From Formosa sp. (GTDB lineage: Bacteria > Bacteroidota > Bacteroidia > Flavobacteriales > Flavobacteriaceae): DNA of 64,000 nucleotides. Made by a program: the position numbers and the translations under genes. Location: NCBI GenBank assembly GCA_018673215.1, contig JABHDE010000037.1:34182-98181 (forward strand). Reading direction: 5' to 3'. The stretch's first letter is position 1. Every line of letters starts with the position of its first letter. The notes beneath the pieces are model-generated. The model was not told the origin of the DNA. It made no database searches and saw only the letters and a program-made list of their open reading frames with translations. Positions 1 through 10,120 of this stretch are shown piece after piece.

Positions 1-20
1 CAACAAGTAACATTAGATAT

Positions 21-3000
21 ATGTCATCAAATAAGAAATACTGGAAAAGTGTTGAGGAGCTAAATCCGAGTCATAGCTCCGCTGTTGAGACGCTTAAACA
101 AAAGGAATTTACACAAGAAATCCCAGTAGATGAATTTTTAGGCGATAAAGAAAACTTGGAATCTTCTAGCACAACGCGTCGTGATTTCTTAAAGTATGTA
201 GGGTTTAGCACAGCTGCAGCATCTTTATCAGCTTGTGAAGGACCAGTGATCAAATCGATTCCTTATGTAGTTCAGCCAGAACAAATCATTCCGGGTGTTG
301 CGAATTATTATGCAACAGCCATTGCAAATGGATATGATTTTGCAAGTGTTTTAATTAAAACAAGAGAAGGGCGTCCTATTAAGGTTGAGTCTAACAGTCT
401 CGCAAAAGCAAACGGAGGCATCAACGCTAGAGTGCAAGCTTCTGTATTAGATCTATATGATAACCAAAGAGTTGTTGGCCCACAAAAAGAGGGGCAAGAA
501 ACGAGCTGGGGAGAGTTGACAGCAGAAGTTGCTCAAAAATTAGAAGCATTAAAAGGGTCAGATAAATCAATTGTGTTATTGACACAAACCTTTGCAAGTC
601 CATCGACTTCAAAATTGATAGCTGATTTTAAACAAAAATATGGGAATGTAAGTCACGTCGTTTACGATGCGATTTCAGAATCGGCTGCGGCAGATGCTTT
701 CCAAAACAAATATGGTTCAAGAGGATTGGCCAACTACGATTTTTCAAAAGCACAAACCATTGTATCTATAGGCGCCGACTTTTTAGGCGACTGGCAAGGG
801 GGTGGTTTTGATGCTGCTTATGCACAAGGACGTGTTCCTAAAAACGGAAAAATGTCCCGTCATATTCAGTTTGAAGCAAACATGAGTTTATCAGGAGCAA
901 ATGCTGACAAACGAGTGGCAATCAAACCATCACAACAAAAGGTAGCACTTGCGAAACTTTACGGAAAATTATTTGGAACAGCTGTTGGAGGGGATCTTCC
1001 AGCACATTTAGAAACAGCTGTAAATAACGCAGCTTCTGAATTGCTCAAAGCAGGTTCAAATGCAGTTGTACTTTCAGGGATTCAAGATGTCAATGCACAA
1101 AACATTGTGTTGGCCATCAACGAAAAACTTAACAGTAAAGCCTTTGACCCTAACAATCCAATCTTAACCCGTCAAGGGAATGATAAAGCGGTTGCTCAAT
1201 TAGTAACAGATATGAATGCTGGCACTGTAGGTGCTGTAATCATGGCTGGTGTGAACCCAGCATACACCCTTCCAAATGCAGATGCATTTATTGAAGGATT
1301 AAAACAAACAGAATTATCAGTAGCGTTCAGCATGAAAAATGATGAAACAGCTTCCGTGTCACAATATGTTGCTGCCACTTCTCATTATTTAGAATCGTGG
1401 GGCGATTTAGAAACTAAAAAAGGACATTACGGGCTCATGCAGCCAACGATTCGTCCTTTGTTTGATACCAAACAATTTCAAGACCTATTATTAGAATTGT
1501 TGGGGACTTCAGATTCTTACCATGATTTTATAAAATCGTATTGGAAAAGTAATATATTAAAAGGAGCGTCATGGAATGATAGCCTACACGATGGTGTGTA
1601 TGTTTCATCAACCTCTGCAACGGTTGTAGCTGCAGTTGCTTGTGATGGATCTTCAATTTTAGGATTAGGAGCTGCAGTCAATGCACTTGCATCAACCGTT
1701 AGTTCTGGAATGGAGTTGACGCTTTATCCTAAAACAGGAATGGGAGATGGTCAACAGGCCAATAACCCATGGTTACAAGAATTTCCAGATCCATTGACTA
1801 GAACGACTTGGGATAACTATTTAACAATGTCCGAATTTGATGCTAAGGAATTAGGGTTCTTTTTGGAAACCAGTACTTTTTTCAGCGAAAACAGTCACGA
1901 TGCTGATGGTGGATTAAACGGAAAATATGCAAACGTTACTGTAGATGGCGTCTCTGTAAAAGTTCCTGTCATTATTCAACCAGGACAAGCAAGAGGGACG
2001 GTAGGAATGTCCTTTGGATATGGTCGTACAGAAGGTCTTAAAGCAGAAATGCAAACGGGTGTCAATGCGTATCCTTTATACAACGATTTTAACTCTGTTC
2101 AAACTGCCACTGTAGAGTTGACGGATGGCAAGCATGAATTTGCTTGTGTTCAGTTGCACAATACACTAATGGGTAGAGGCGATATCATCAAAGAAACAAC
2201 TTTAGAGATATTTAATACAGAATCTGCAGCGGATTGGAACCCAATGACCATGGTGTCATTGAACCATGAAGAAACACCAGTGGACTCACCAGATGTAGAT
2301 TTATGGGATGAATTTGACCGTTCGATTGGGCATCATTTCAACCTGTCAATTGACTTAAATTCTTGTACAGGATGTGGAGCTTGTGTGATTGCATGTCATG
2401 CAGAAAACAACGTTCCAGTTGTAGGAAAAGAAGAAATTCGTAGAAGTCGCGATATGCACTGGCTACGTATCGATAGATATTATTCTTCAGACGAAACCTT
2501 TGAAGGTGATAACACTACCAAAGACGATATAAAAGGTTTAGGAAGTTCATTAAGTACTTTTGGAGAGATGGAAATTCCATCTGAAAATCCACAAGTTGCT
2601 TTTCAGCCTATCATGTGTCAGCATTGTAACCATGCGCCATGTGAAACGGTTTGTCCAGTAGCAGCCTCATCTCATGGTCGTCAAGGTCAGAACCACATGG
2701 CTTATAACAGATGTGTTGGAACGCGTTATTGCGCAAACAACTGTCCTTATAAAGTACGTCGATTCAACTGGTTCTTATATAATGAGAATGACGAATTTGA
2801 TTACCACATGAATAACGATTTAGGTCGTATGGTGATCAATCCAGATGTGACAGTACGTTCTAGAGGGGTAATGGAAAAATGTTCGATGTGTATTCAAATG
2901 ACACAGAAAACAATTTTGGATGCGAAACGCGACGGAAGAGAAGTCAATCCAGATGAGTTCAAGACCGCTTGTTCGTCTGCATGTGACTCAGGTGCTATTG

Positions 3001-3140
3001 CGTTTGGAGATATAAATAATAAGAAAAGTGTAATTACCGAACTTAAAGATGATGAGCGTGCTTATCATTTATTAGACCATGTTGGTACAAAACCAAACGT
3101 TGTCTATCAAGTAAAAGTAAGAAACACAAACGAAGCATAA
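21..3140 (+). CDS. actB: Alternative complex III subunit B: molybdopterin-oxidoreductase-like and Fe-S protein
   Basis: Large iron-sulfur subunit of the quinol:cytochrome c oxidoreductase (Alternative Complex III), which passes electrons from menaquinol to cytochrome c. The 1039-residue protein has a twin-arginine motif TTRRDFLK at residues 51-58 followed by a lipobox ending at Cys72, so it is predicted to be Tat-exported and lipid-anchored. Residues about 75-750 form the molybdopterin-oxidoreductase-like part, which in this family carries no Mo cofactor. The C-terminal third is a multi-cluster ferredoxin region: CTGCGACVIAC (C782-C792), CQHCNHAPCETVC (from C866), then CVGTRYCANNC and a final CSMC/CSSAC pair. 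It is the first complete gene of the operon, 26 bases before actC; actA would lie just to the left of the window. Family assignment is very secure from order and motifs. Confidence 0.96.
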   Translation: MSSNKKYWKSVEELNPSHSSAVETLKQKEFTQEIPVDEFLGDKENLESSSTTRRDFLKYVGFSTAAASLSACEGPVIKSIPYVVQPEQIIPGVANYYATAIANGYDFASVLIKTREGRPIKVESNSLAKANGGINARVQASVLDLYDNQRVVGPQKEGQETSWGELTAEVAQKLEALKGSDKSIVLLTQTFASPSTSKLIADFKQKYGNVSHVVYDAISESAAADAFQNKYGSRGLANYDFSKAQTIVSIGADFLGDWQGGGFDAAYAQGRVPKNGKMSRHIQFEANMSLSGANADKRVAIKPSQQKVALAKLYGKLFGTAVGGDLPAHLETAVNNAASELLKAGSNAVVLSGIQDVNAQNIVLAINEKLNSKAFDPNNPILTRQGNDKAVAQLVTDMNAGTVGAVIMAGVNPAYTLPNADAFIEGLKQTELSVAFSMKNDETASVSQYVAATSHYLESWGDLETKKGHYGLMQPTIRPLFDTKQFQDLLLELLGTSDSYHDFIKSYWKSNILKGASWNDSLHDGVYVSSTSATVVAAVACDGSSILGLGAAVNALASTVSSGMELTLYPKTGMGDGQQANNPWLQEFPDPLTRTTWDNYLTMSEFDAKELGFFLETSTFFSENSHDADGGLNGKYANVTVDGVSVKVPVIIQPGQARGTVGMSFGYGRTEGLKAEMQTGVNAYPLYNDFNSVQTATVELTDGKHEFACVQLHNTLMGRGDIIKETTLEIFNTESAADWNPMTMVSLNHEETPVDSPDVDLWDEFDRSIGHHFNLSIDLNSCTGCGACVIACHAENNVPVVGKEEIRRSRDMHWLRIDRYYSSDETFEGDNTTKDDIKGLGSSLSTFGEMEIPSENPQVAFQPIMCQHCNHAPCETVCPVAASSHGRQGQNHMAYNRCVGTRYCANNCPYKVRRFNWFLYNENDEFDYHMNNDLGRMVINPDVTVRSRGVMEKCSMCIQMTQKTILDAKRDGREVNPDEFKTACSSACDSGAIAFGDINNKKSVITELKDDERAYHLLDHVGTKPNVVYQVKVRNTNEA

Positions 3141-3166
3141 ATAATAAGAAATAATATAAAAGGATT

Positions 3167-4633
3167 ATGGCGTCTCATTACGAAGCACCTATCAGAAGAC
3201 CATTAGTTACAGGGGAAAAATCATATCATGATGTGACCTTGGACGTTGTTGCACCTGTTGAAGGGAAAGCAAACAAACTATGGTGGGTAGTATTTTCTAT
3301 TGCACTTGCAGCTTTTAGCTGGGGAATAGGGTGTATGATTTATACCGTCTCTACGGGGATCGGTACTTGGGGTCTCAACAAAACCGTTGGTTGGGCTTGG
3401 GACATTACGAACTTCGTTTGGTGGGTTGGTATTGGACATGCAGGAACCCTCATTTCAGCAGTACTTTTATTATTCAGACAAAAATGGCGTATGGCGATCA
3501 ACCGTTCTGCGGAAGCCATGACTATTTTCTCTGTAATTCAAGCAGGATTGTTCCCAATCATTCACATGGGTCGTCCATGGTTAGCATACTGGGTATTGCC
3601 AATTCCAAATCAATTCGGGTCCTTATGGGTTAACTTTAATTCGCCTTTATTGTGGGATGTATTTGCAATCTCTACATACTTATCTGTATCACTTGTATTT
3701 TGGTGGACAGGATTATTGCCAGATTTTGCAATGATTAGAGATCGTGCCGTAAGACCTTTCCAAAAGAAAATCTACTCCTTATTAAGTTTTGGATGGAGTG
3801 GACGTGCAAAAGATTGGCAACGTTTCGAAGAAGTATCATTGGTACTTGCAGGACTTGCAACTCCTTTGGTATTATCGGTACACACGATTGTATCTTTTGA
3901 TTTCGCAACCTCTGTAATTCCGGGATGGCATACAACGATTTTTCCACCCTACTTTGTAGCCGGTGCAATTTTCTCTGGATTTGCCATGGTAAATACCTTA
4001 CTAATTATCATGCGTAAAGTATGTAGTCTTGAAGATTATATCACTGTTCAACACATCGAATTGATGAATATCGTGATCATGATTACGGGATCTATTGTTG
4101 GAGTTGCTTATATCACAGAATTATTTATCGCTTGGTATTCAGGAGTTGAATACGAACAATATGCATTCTTAAACAGAGCAACAGGTCCTTATGCTTGGGC
4201 CTACTGGGCAATGATGTCATGTAATGTATTTTCACCACAATTTATGTGGTTCAAAAGACTCAGAACAAGTATTATGTTCTCATTCTTTATATCCATTGTT
4301 GTAAATATTGGAATGTGGTTTGAGCGTTTTGTGATTATTGTAACCTCTCTTCACAGAGATTACTTACCATCTTCATGGACAATGTTCTCACCAACGTTTG
4401 TAGATATCGGAATATTCATAGGAACCATTGGATTCTTCTTTGTATTGTTCCTACTGTATGCTCGAACGTTCCCAGTGATTGCACAAGCTGAAGTCAAAAC
4501 AATATTAAAGTCGTCTGGACAACGTTATAAAAATATTAGAGAAGCAGGTGGAAGCTTGGTAGGAACCGGTTCAGATGACCGAACAGCCCCTAAGTCAAAA
4601 CCAGTAAAAACACCTAAAAAGAAAAAAGAGTAG
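3167..4633 (+). CDS. actC: Alternative complex III subunit C, NrfD-like membrane protein
   Basis: Polytopic NrfD/PsrC-type membrane subunit of 488 residues that holds the quinol-binding site of Alternative Complex III. About ten hydrophobic segments are visible between residues 40 and 450, with the NrfD-family features of a conserved WVGIGHAGTLISA helix, an HMGRPW loop and an FSPQFMWFKRLR loop. The N-terminus (YEAPIRRPLVTG) and a Lys/Pro-rich C-terminal tail (PKSKPVKTPKKKKE) are cytoplasmic by the positive-inside rule. It is followed after only 3 bases by actD, so translation is probably coupled. ActC and ActF are paralogous in the known complexes. Confidence is high. Confidence 0.95.
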   Translation: MASHYEAPIRRPLVTGEKSYHDVTLDVVAPVEGKANKLWWVVFSIALAAFSWGIGCMIYTVSTGIGTWGLNKTVGWAWDITNFVWWVGIGHAGTLISAVLLLFRQKWRMAINRSAEAMTIFSVIQAGLFPIIHMGRPWLAYWVLPIPNQFGSLWVNFNSPLLWDVFAISTYLSVSLVFWWTGLLPDFAMIRDRAVRPFQKKIYSLLSFGWSGRAKDWQRFEEVSLVLAGLATPLVLSVHTIVSFDFATSVIPGWHTTIFPPYFVAGAIFSGFAMVNTLLIIMRKVCSLEDYITVQHIELMNIVIMITGSIVGVAYITELFIAWYSGVEYEQYAFLNRATGPYAWAYWAMMSCNVFSPQFMWFKRLRTSIMFSFFISIVVNIGMWFERFVIIVTSLHRDYLPSSWTMFSPTFVDIGIFIGTIGFFFVLFLLYARTFPVIAQAEVKTILKSSGQRYKNIREAGGSLVGTGSDDRTAPKSKPVKTPKKKKE

Positions 4634-4636
4634 CCT

Positions 4637-5170
4637 ATGGGATCTTCTAAAGTTATTCACGCACTATATACAGATGATGATGTCTTGTTAGCAGCCGTTA
4701 AAACTGTTAAGAACGAGAAGCATCATATCGAAGAGATATTTACGCCTTTTCCAGTCCATGGACTCGACAAAGCAATGGGATTAGAACCCACTCGAATTGC
4801 CATCGCCGCCTTTATGTATGGCTGTGTTGGTTTGATTGTGGCGACCGTTATGATGAATTACATCATGATCGAAGACTGGCCTCAAAATATTGGTGGAAAA
4901 CCAAGTTTTAGCTATATCGAAAACATGCCTGCATTTGTGCCAATTATGTTTGAGTTAACCGTCTTTTTTGCGGCGCACTTAATGGTGATTACATTTTATT
5001 TAAGAAGTAGAATGTGGCCATTTAAAAATGCAGAAAATCCGGATCCAAGAACAACCGATGACCATTTTTTAATGGAAATCCCTGTTCATGATAATGAAAA
5101 AGAATTAAAAACCTTGCTGACCAAAACAGGCGCAGTAGAGGTTCATATCGTCGAAAAAGAAGCACATTAG
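4637..5170 (+). CDS. actD: Alternative complex III subunit D (DUF3341 family)
   Basis: DUF3341-family membrane subunit of 177 residues. The N-terminal part (SSKVIHALYTDDDVLLAAVK) is a soluble domain of the ActD type, followed by two transmembrane helices around residues 55-80 and 98-120, then a short cytoplasmic tail containing the family motif TDDHFLMEIP. In Alternative Complex III this subunit packs beside ActC/ActF and contains no cofactor. It lies 3 bases after actC and 4 bases before actE. The position in a complete act operon makes the call secure. Confidence 0.93.
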   Translation: MGSSKVIHALYTDDDVLLAAVKTVKNEKHHIEEIFTPFPVHGLDKAMGLEPTRIAIAAFMYGCVGLIVATVMMNYIMIEDWPQNIGGKPSFSYIENMPAFVPIMFELTVFFAAHLMVITFYLRSRMWPFKNAENPDPRTTDDHFLMEIPVHDNEKELKTLLTKTGAVEVHIVEKEAH

Positions 5171-5174
5171 TATT

Positions 5175-5726
5175 ATGAAAAGTGTATCAAAAATAATCGT
5201 CTTAGCATTGGTTTTTATCACTGTTTTTTCATGTCAAAATGATAACAGTCCAAACTACCAATACTTTCCAAACATGTACGCACCAATAGGTTATGAAGCT
5301 TATGGTGAATACGATGTTTTTCCAAATTCACAAGAGGCCCTATTACCTGTTGAAGGAACGATCTCTAGAGGTCATTCTTTGTATGAATATGAAAACACAA
5401 ACGAAGGCTACGCAGCAGCACTTTCAGATTTAAAATCTCCAATAGCATCTGCGGAATTAGACGCCAAAAGAGGAAAAGAGCTGTATGAAATCTATTGTGG
5501 AATTTGTCATGGGAACAAAGGGGCTGGACTCGGAAAGCTCGTTAAAAGAGAAAAAATTCTTGGGGTACCAAGTTATGCAGATAGAGATATTACCGAAGGA
5601 AGTATTTACCACGTTATATATTACGGTAAAAACTCCATGGGATCCTATGCAAATTTATTGAATGAGGAAGAACGTTGGCAAGTGACTGCTTACGTTGAAA
5701 CTCTTAGAGCAGAATTAAAAAAATAA
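5175..5726 (+). CDS. actE: Alternative complex III subunit E, monoheme cytochrome c lipoprotein
   Basis: Lipid-anchored cytochrome c of 183 residues. The signal peptide ends at a lipobox (ITVFSC, Cys about residue 16), and a single heme-binding CGICH motif follows at about residue 112 in a class I cytochrome c domain; a likely distal Met lies in the KNSMGSYA segment. In the known complex ActE carries electrons out of the Fe-S/heme chain of ActB and ActA towards the terminal oxidase. It sits 4 bases after actD and 24 bases before actF. The gene order and heme motif make the assignment firm. Confidence 0.94.
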   Translation: MKSVSKIIVLALVFITVFSCQNDNSPNYQYFPNMYAPIGYEAYGEYDVFPNSQEALLPVEGTISRGHSLYEYENTNEGYAAALSDLKSPIASAELDAKRGKELYEIYCGICHGNKGAGLGKLVKREKILGVPSYADRDITEGSIYHVIYYGKNSMGSYANLLNEEERWQVTAYVETLRAELKK

Positions 5727-5750
5727 GAAAAGTAAAACATTTATATCAAC

Positions 5751-7139
5751 ATGTACACGTTTTCAAAAAGACTTAAAATTGTTTCCCTCGCACTGTTCGT
5801 TATTGGCGCAATAGGATGGGGTACAAGCTATGTAGCAACACACGGACTCACCCTTGATGATGTAAAAGTACTCCTAGCAGAAGAAAATTCTCACCATGGA
5901 GCAGATGCTTCTCATGGCGAAGCAACGCATCATGACGTTCAAACAGACGCCGAGGCGCATGCAGCCATGATGCATTCCACACACGATTCTGAAAGCCATA
6001 CGGAAGAATCACATGGATCTGAAGCACACAGCGACGATGCGCATGCAGAACATGTGTTGCACCAAATGCACAACAGACCTTATGCCGCTTTGTATATAGC
6101 AGCTTTCTTCTTTTTTATGATTTCTTTAGGGGTTCTTGCCTTTTATGGGATTCAATATGCAGCTCAAGCTGGATGGTCACCCGTATTATTTAGAGTGATG
6201 GAAGCTATCACTTATTACGTTTTACCTGGTGGGTTAATCGTTTTAGGAATTGCATTGTGGGCAGGAGATCACATCTTTATTTGGATGGATCCAGAAGTCG
6301 TGGCACATGACGAACTTATTCAAGCAAAATCAGGTTGGTTAGATAAAACTTGGTTTGCTATTAGAGGTTTGATCTTTATCACAGGATGGAGTTTGTACCG
6401 TTATTTTTCTCGTAAATTTTCACTTGCTCAAGATCAGGCGGATGTGAATGACAATAGCAATTTTAAAAAGAATTTTAGAATCTCGGCAGCATTTTTAGTA
6501 TTTTATATCTACACAGAATCAATCATGTCTTGGGACTGGATTATGAGTGTGGATCCACACTGGTTCAGTACTCTATTTGGATGGTATGTATTTGCTAGTA
6601 TGTTTGTGAGTGGTATTACTGTGATTGCCTTAATTACAATCTATTTAAAATCTAAAGGATTGATGGAATTTGTAAACGACAGTCACCTTCACGATTTAGC
6701 AAAATTTATGTTCGCTATTAGTGTGTTTTGGACTTATTTATGGTTCTCTCAATTCATGCTTATTTGGTATGCGAATATCCCTGAAGAAGTAACGTATTTT
6801 GTAACTCGTATAGAAGACTATAACTTGCCGTTCTTTGGGATGATTATTCTAAACTTTATTTTCCCATTCCTAGTCCTCATGAATAGCGATTACAAACGTG
6901 TGCCATGGTTTATAGTTATGGCGGGTATTATAATTTTATTCGGACACTATATTGATGTTTTCAATATGATTATGCCGGCAACAGTAGGAGATCGATGGTT
7001 TATCGGCGTTCCTGAAATTAGTGCTGTACTATTGTTTTTAGGATTGTTCTTATTCATTGTTTTTTATGCGCTTTCAAAAGCACCATTATTAGCAAAAGGA
7101 AATCCTTTTATCAAAGAAAGTGAACACTTTCATTATTAA
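5751..7139 (+). CDS. actF: Alternative complex III subunit F, membrane protein with His-rich loop
   Basis: Second large membrane subunit of Alternative Complex III, 462 residues, related to ActC. A first hydrophobic segment (residues 8-27) is followed by an unusual His/Glu/Asp-rich stretch at about residues 46-110 containing some 15 histidines, then about nine further membrane helices including the conserved segment TESIMSWDWIMSVDPHWFS. ActF is thought to help form a proton path. The His-rich stretch looks like a periplasmic or cytoplasmic metal-buffering loop, but its role is unknown to me. The gene lies between actE and coxB, with spacings of 24 and 28 bases, inside one apparent transcript. 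Confidence 0.93.
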   Translation: MYTFSKRLKIVSLALFVIGAIGWGTSYVATHGLTLDDVKVLLAEENSHHGADASHGEATHHDVQTDAEAHAAMMHSTHDSESHTEESHGSEAHSDDAHAEHVLHQMHNRPYAALYIAAFFFFMISLGVLAFYGIQYAAQAGWSPVLFRVMEAITYYVLPGGLIVLGIALWAGDHIFIWMDPEVVAHDELIQAKSGWLDKTWFAIRGLIFITGWSLYRYFSRKFSLAQDQADVNDNSNFKKNFRISAAFLVFYIYTESIMSWDWIMSVDPHWFSTLFGWYVFASMFVSGITVIALITIYLKSKGLMEFVNDSHLHDLAKFMFAISVFWTYLWFSQFMLIWYANIPEEVTYFVTRIEDYNLPFFGMIILNFIFPFLVLMNSDYKRVPWFIVMAGIIILFGHYIDVFNMIMPATVGDRWFIGVPEISAVLLFLGLFLFIVFYALSKAPLLAKGNPFIKESEHFHY

Positions 7140-7167
7140 TTAAAATTTAAAAAGACAACATATAACG

Positions 7168-8238
7168 ATGACTGGCTTATTAACAATCTTAATTTTATTA
7201 GGGATCACTATTGCAATTTGGCAAATGGTCAAAATCTTTGATTTAGCACAAGTAAATAAAGATATATCTCAAGTAGCGAACGATGGAGACAACAAAGTTC
7301 AAGGATACCTAATGTTAGCCTTTTTAGGCTTTATATATGGAATTACAATTGTGTCGTTTGCACTTTGGGGGGATCTACCATTAACCTCCAACTCTGCTTC
7401 CGAACATGGACCTGAAATTGATCGTTTAATGATCATTTCTATGGTGGTGATTTTTATTGTACAAACAATCACACAATTTTTACTTCACTACTTCGCCTTT
7501 AAATACAAAGGCGAAAAAGGACGTAAAGCATTATTTTATGCAGACAATGACAAGCTAGAATTTATTTGGACGGTGATTCCTGTAATCGTATTAGCAGGAC
7601 TCATCATGTATGGCTTGTTCACATGGACAGACATCATGACTATTGATGAAGACGAAGACCCAATTGTTGTAGAACTGTATGCGCAACAATTTAACTGGAA
7701 AGCGCGCTATGCTGGAGAAGACAACGTTTTAGGGAAAGCCAATGTGAGACTTATCAATCTTGACAATGCCAATATTTTAGGTCTAGACGAATCAGATCCA
7801 AATGCACAAGATGATATAATAACCACTGAATTACACCTCCCAGTAGGAGTTCCAGTATTATTTAAAATGCGTTCTCAAGACGTTTTACACTCAGCTTATA
7901 TGCCTCACTTTAGAGCACAAATGAACTGTGTGCCTGGGATGATTACTCAATTTGCATTCACGCCAACAGTGACTACAGAAGAAATGCGATTGAACCCAGA
8001 CATTTACGAAAAAGTAAGAAACATCAATAAAATCAGAGTGAATAAAAGTAAAAAACTACAAGCTAAGGGCGAAGAACCATTAGATAGCTATGAGTTTGAC
8101 TACCTATTACTTTGTAATAAAATATGTGGAAAGTCGCACTACAACATGCAAATGAAAATTATTGTAGAGTCGGAAGAAGACTACAAGGCATGGTTACAAG
8201 AACAAAAATTATTCAAGAACTCTTTAGTTCAAAATTAA
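7168..8238 (+). CDS. coxB: Cytochrome c oxidase subunit II
   Basis: Subunit II of a heme-copper oxidase, 356 residues, carrying the binuclear CuA centre that accepts electrons from cytochrome c. Three hydrophobic segments are visible (about residues 3-20, 48-70 and 90-112) plus a fourth around 130-155, one or two more than the canonical two-helix hairpin. The CuA ligands are present: an upstream His (VLHSAYMPHF) and the C-x3-C-x3-H-x2-M set at C316, C320, H324 and M327. No CxxCH heme motif is fused to it, so this is not a caa3-type subunit; ActE presumably donates electrons. It lies 27 bases before coxA and is in the same operon as the act genes. Confidence 0.95.
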   Translation: MTGLLTILILLGITIAIWQMVKIFDLAQVNKDISQVANDGDNKVQGYLMLAFLGFIYGITIVSFALWGDLPLTSNSASEHGPEIDRLMIISMVVIFIVQTITQFLLHYFAFKYKGEKGRKALFYADNDKLEFIWTVIPVIVLAGLIMYGLFTWTDIMTIDEDEDPIVVELYAQQFNWKARYAGEDNVLGKANVRLINLDNANILGLDESDPNAQDDIITTELHLPVGVPVLFKMRSQDVLHSAYMPHFRAQMNCVPGMITQFAFTPTVTTEEMRLNPDIYEKVRNINKIRVNKSKKLQAKGEEPLDSYEFDYLLLCNKICGKSHYNMQMKIIVESEEDYKAWLQEQKLFKNSLVQN

Positions 8239-8265
8239 AAATTAAAGAAATAACAATATAAGATT

Positions 8266-10059
8266 ATGTCAGCACAGGTAGATACTCACGCACACCAAGA
8301 CGATCATGGACATCATCCCAAAGAAACTTTTATAACAAAGTACATCTTTTGTCAGGATCACAAGATGATTGCTAAGCAGTATTTAATTACTGGAGTAATC
8401 ATGGGAGTGATTGGGATTTTAATGTCTCTTTTGATGCGTATGCAAATCGCATGGCCAACACAACCAAACCCAATCTTTGAAACCCTTTTAGGCAAGTGGG
8501 CACCAGGCGGTGTGATGGATGCAGATATCTATTTAGCCTTGGTCACCATTCACGGAACCATCATGGTATTCTTTGTATTGACGGCTGGTTTGAGTGGAAC
8601 CTTTAGTAACTTATTAATTCCCTTGCAAATTGGTGCAAGAGATATGGCCTCTGGATTCCTTAACATGGTCTCTTATTGGTTATTCTTTTTGTCAAGTGTT
8701 ATAATGGTTGCCTCTTTCTTTGTAGAAGCAGGGCCAGCAGCAGCTGGATGGACGATTTATCCTCCGTTGAGCGCATTGCCATTAGCACAAGGAGGTTCTG
8801 GAGCAGGAATGACTCTATGGTTAGTATCAATGGCAATCTTTATCGCCTCCTCTTTATTAGGATCTTTAAATTATATCGTAACCGTTTTAAACCTTAGAAC
8901 AAAAGGGATGTCAATGACAAGATTGCCATTGACAATATGGGCATTTTTTATCACAGCTGTGATTGGAGTCGTGTCTTTCCCAGTCCTATTATCTGCTGCA
9001 TTGTTATTAATTATGGACCGTAGTTTTGGAACTTCATTCTTTTTATCAGATATATTTATTCAAGGTGAAGTATTGCATTACCAAGGTGGATCTCCAGTAT
9101 TATTCGAACACTTGTTCTGGTTCTTAGGTCACCCAGAAGTATACATTGTATTACTTCCTGCCTTAGGAATTACATCTGAAGTCATCGCAACAAACTCACG
9201 GAAACCTATTTTTGGCTACCGAGCGATGGTCGCTTCTATTTTGGCGATTGCTTTCTTGTCAACGATTGTATGGGGACACCATATGTTTATCTCAGGAATG
9301 AATCCATTTTTAGGATCTGTATTTACATTTACAACCTTATTAATTGCCATACCATCGGCAGTCAAAGCATTTAACTATATCACCACACTGTGGAAAGGGA
9401 ATCTACAATTGAATCCAGCCATGCTATTTTCAATTGGTTTGGTATCGACTTTTATTACAGGTGGATTGACGGGGATTATTCTCGGAGATAGTGCTTTAGA
9501 TATCAATGTTCACGACACTTATTTTGTAGTAGCACACTTCCATTTAGTAATGGGGATATCAGCGCTCTACGGATTGTTTGCAGGAGTTTACCATTGGTTC
9601 CCAAAAATGTTTGGTCGTATGATGAATAAAAACTTAGGATACATTCACTTCTGGGTGACGGCGATTTGTGCTTATGGCGTATTTTTCCCAATGCACTTTA
9701 TTGGAATGGCAGGACTGCCAAGACGTTATTACACCAACAGTAACTTCCCATTATTTGATGATACTTCAAACGTTCAAATACTAATTACCGTATTTGCACT
9801 TGTCGGAGGATTGTTTCAATTGGTATTCTTATGGAACTTCTTTCATAGCATGTTCTATGGTAAAAAAGCAGAACAAAATCCTTGGAGGTCTAACACATTA
9901 GAGTGGACAACACCAGTAGAACATATGCATGGAAACTGGCCAGGAGAAATTCCTCATGTACACCGTTGGGCTTATGACTACAGCAAACCGGGTCACGATG
10001 AAGATTTTGTACAACAACACGTCCCTTTAAAAGAAGGAGAAGAAGAACTACAACATTAG
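8266..10059 (+). CDS. coxA: Cytochrome c oxidase subunit I
   Basis: Catalytic heme-copper subunit I, 597 residues, that reduces O2 to water and pumps protons. Twelve or more membrane helices are visible. Key residues are present: heme a ligand His in the IHGTIMVFF helix, the GHPEVYI motif with the His-Tyr cross-link pair, CuB histidines WGHHMF, and the DTYFVVAHFHLVMG heme ligands. The N-terminus is His-rich (DTHAHQDDHGHH). It is the last gene of the act-cox transcript and is followed by a strong hairpin terminator at 10085. No subunit III gene follows here, so it must be encoded elsewhere, as is common in flavobacteria. Confidence 0.97.
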   Translation: MSAQVDTHAHQDDHGHHPKETFITKYIFCQDHKMIAKQYLITGVIMGVIGILMSLLMRMQIAWPTQPNPIFETLLGKWAPGGVMDADIYLALVTIHGTIMVFFVLTAGLSGTFSNLLIPLQIGARDMASGFLNMVSYWLFFLSSVIMVASFFVEAGPAAAGWTIYPPLSALPLAQGGSGAGMTLWLVSMAIFIASSLLGSLNYIVTVLNLRTKGMSMTRLPLTIWAFFITAVIGVVSFPVLLSAALLLIMDRSFGTSFFLSDIFIQGEVLHYQGGSPVLFEHLFWFLGHPEVYIVLLPALGITSEVIATNSRKPIFGYRAMVASILAIAFLSTIVWGHHMFISGMNPFLGSVFTFTTLLIAIPSAVKAFNYITTLWKGNLQLNPAMLFSIGLVSTFITGGLTGIILGDSALDINVHDTYFVVAHFHLVMGISALYGLFAGVYHWFPKMFGRMMNKNLGYIHFWVTAICAYGVFFPMHFIGMAGLPRRYYTNSNFPLFDDTSNVQILITVFALVGGLFQLVFLWNFFHSMFYGKKAEQNPWRSNTLEWTTPVEHMHGNWPGEIPHVHRWAYDYSKPGHDEDFVQQHVPLKEGEEELQH

Positions 10060-10084
10060 ATTGTTATAACTAAATAGTATATTT

Positions 10085-10120
10085 AAAAGCCTTTCTTAAT
10101 ACAAGAAAGGCTTTTTCTTT
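10085..10120 (+). terminator. Rho-independent terminator of the act-cox operon
   Basis: A 13-base perfect inverted repeat (arms AAAAGCCTTTCTT and AAGAAAGGCTTTT, 5-base loop) ends in a T-rich run 26 bases after the coxA stop. It separates the respiratory operon from ruvB. Confidence 0.9.

Noticed and set aside
1..20. Possible end of actA (AAC AAG TAA at 2-10)
   Set aside because: One frame shows a stop at 8-10, which fits the expected upstream actA gene, but only two codons are visible, so the gene cannot be supported from this window.
3331..3633. 100-codon plus-strand frame inside actC
   Set aside because: It overlaps actC in another frame and has no family features; a shadow of the membrane-protein coding sequence.
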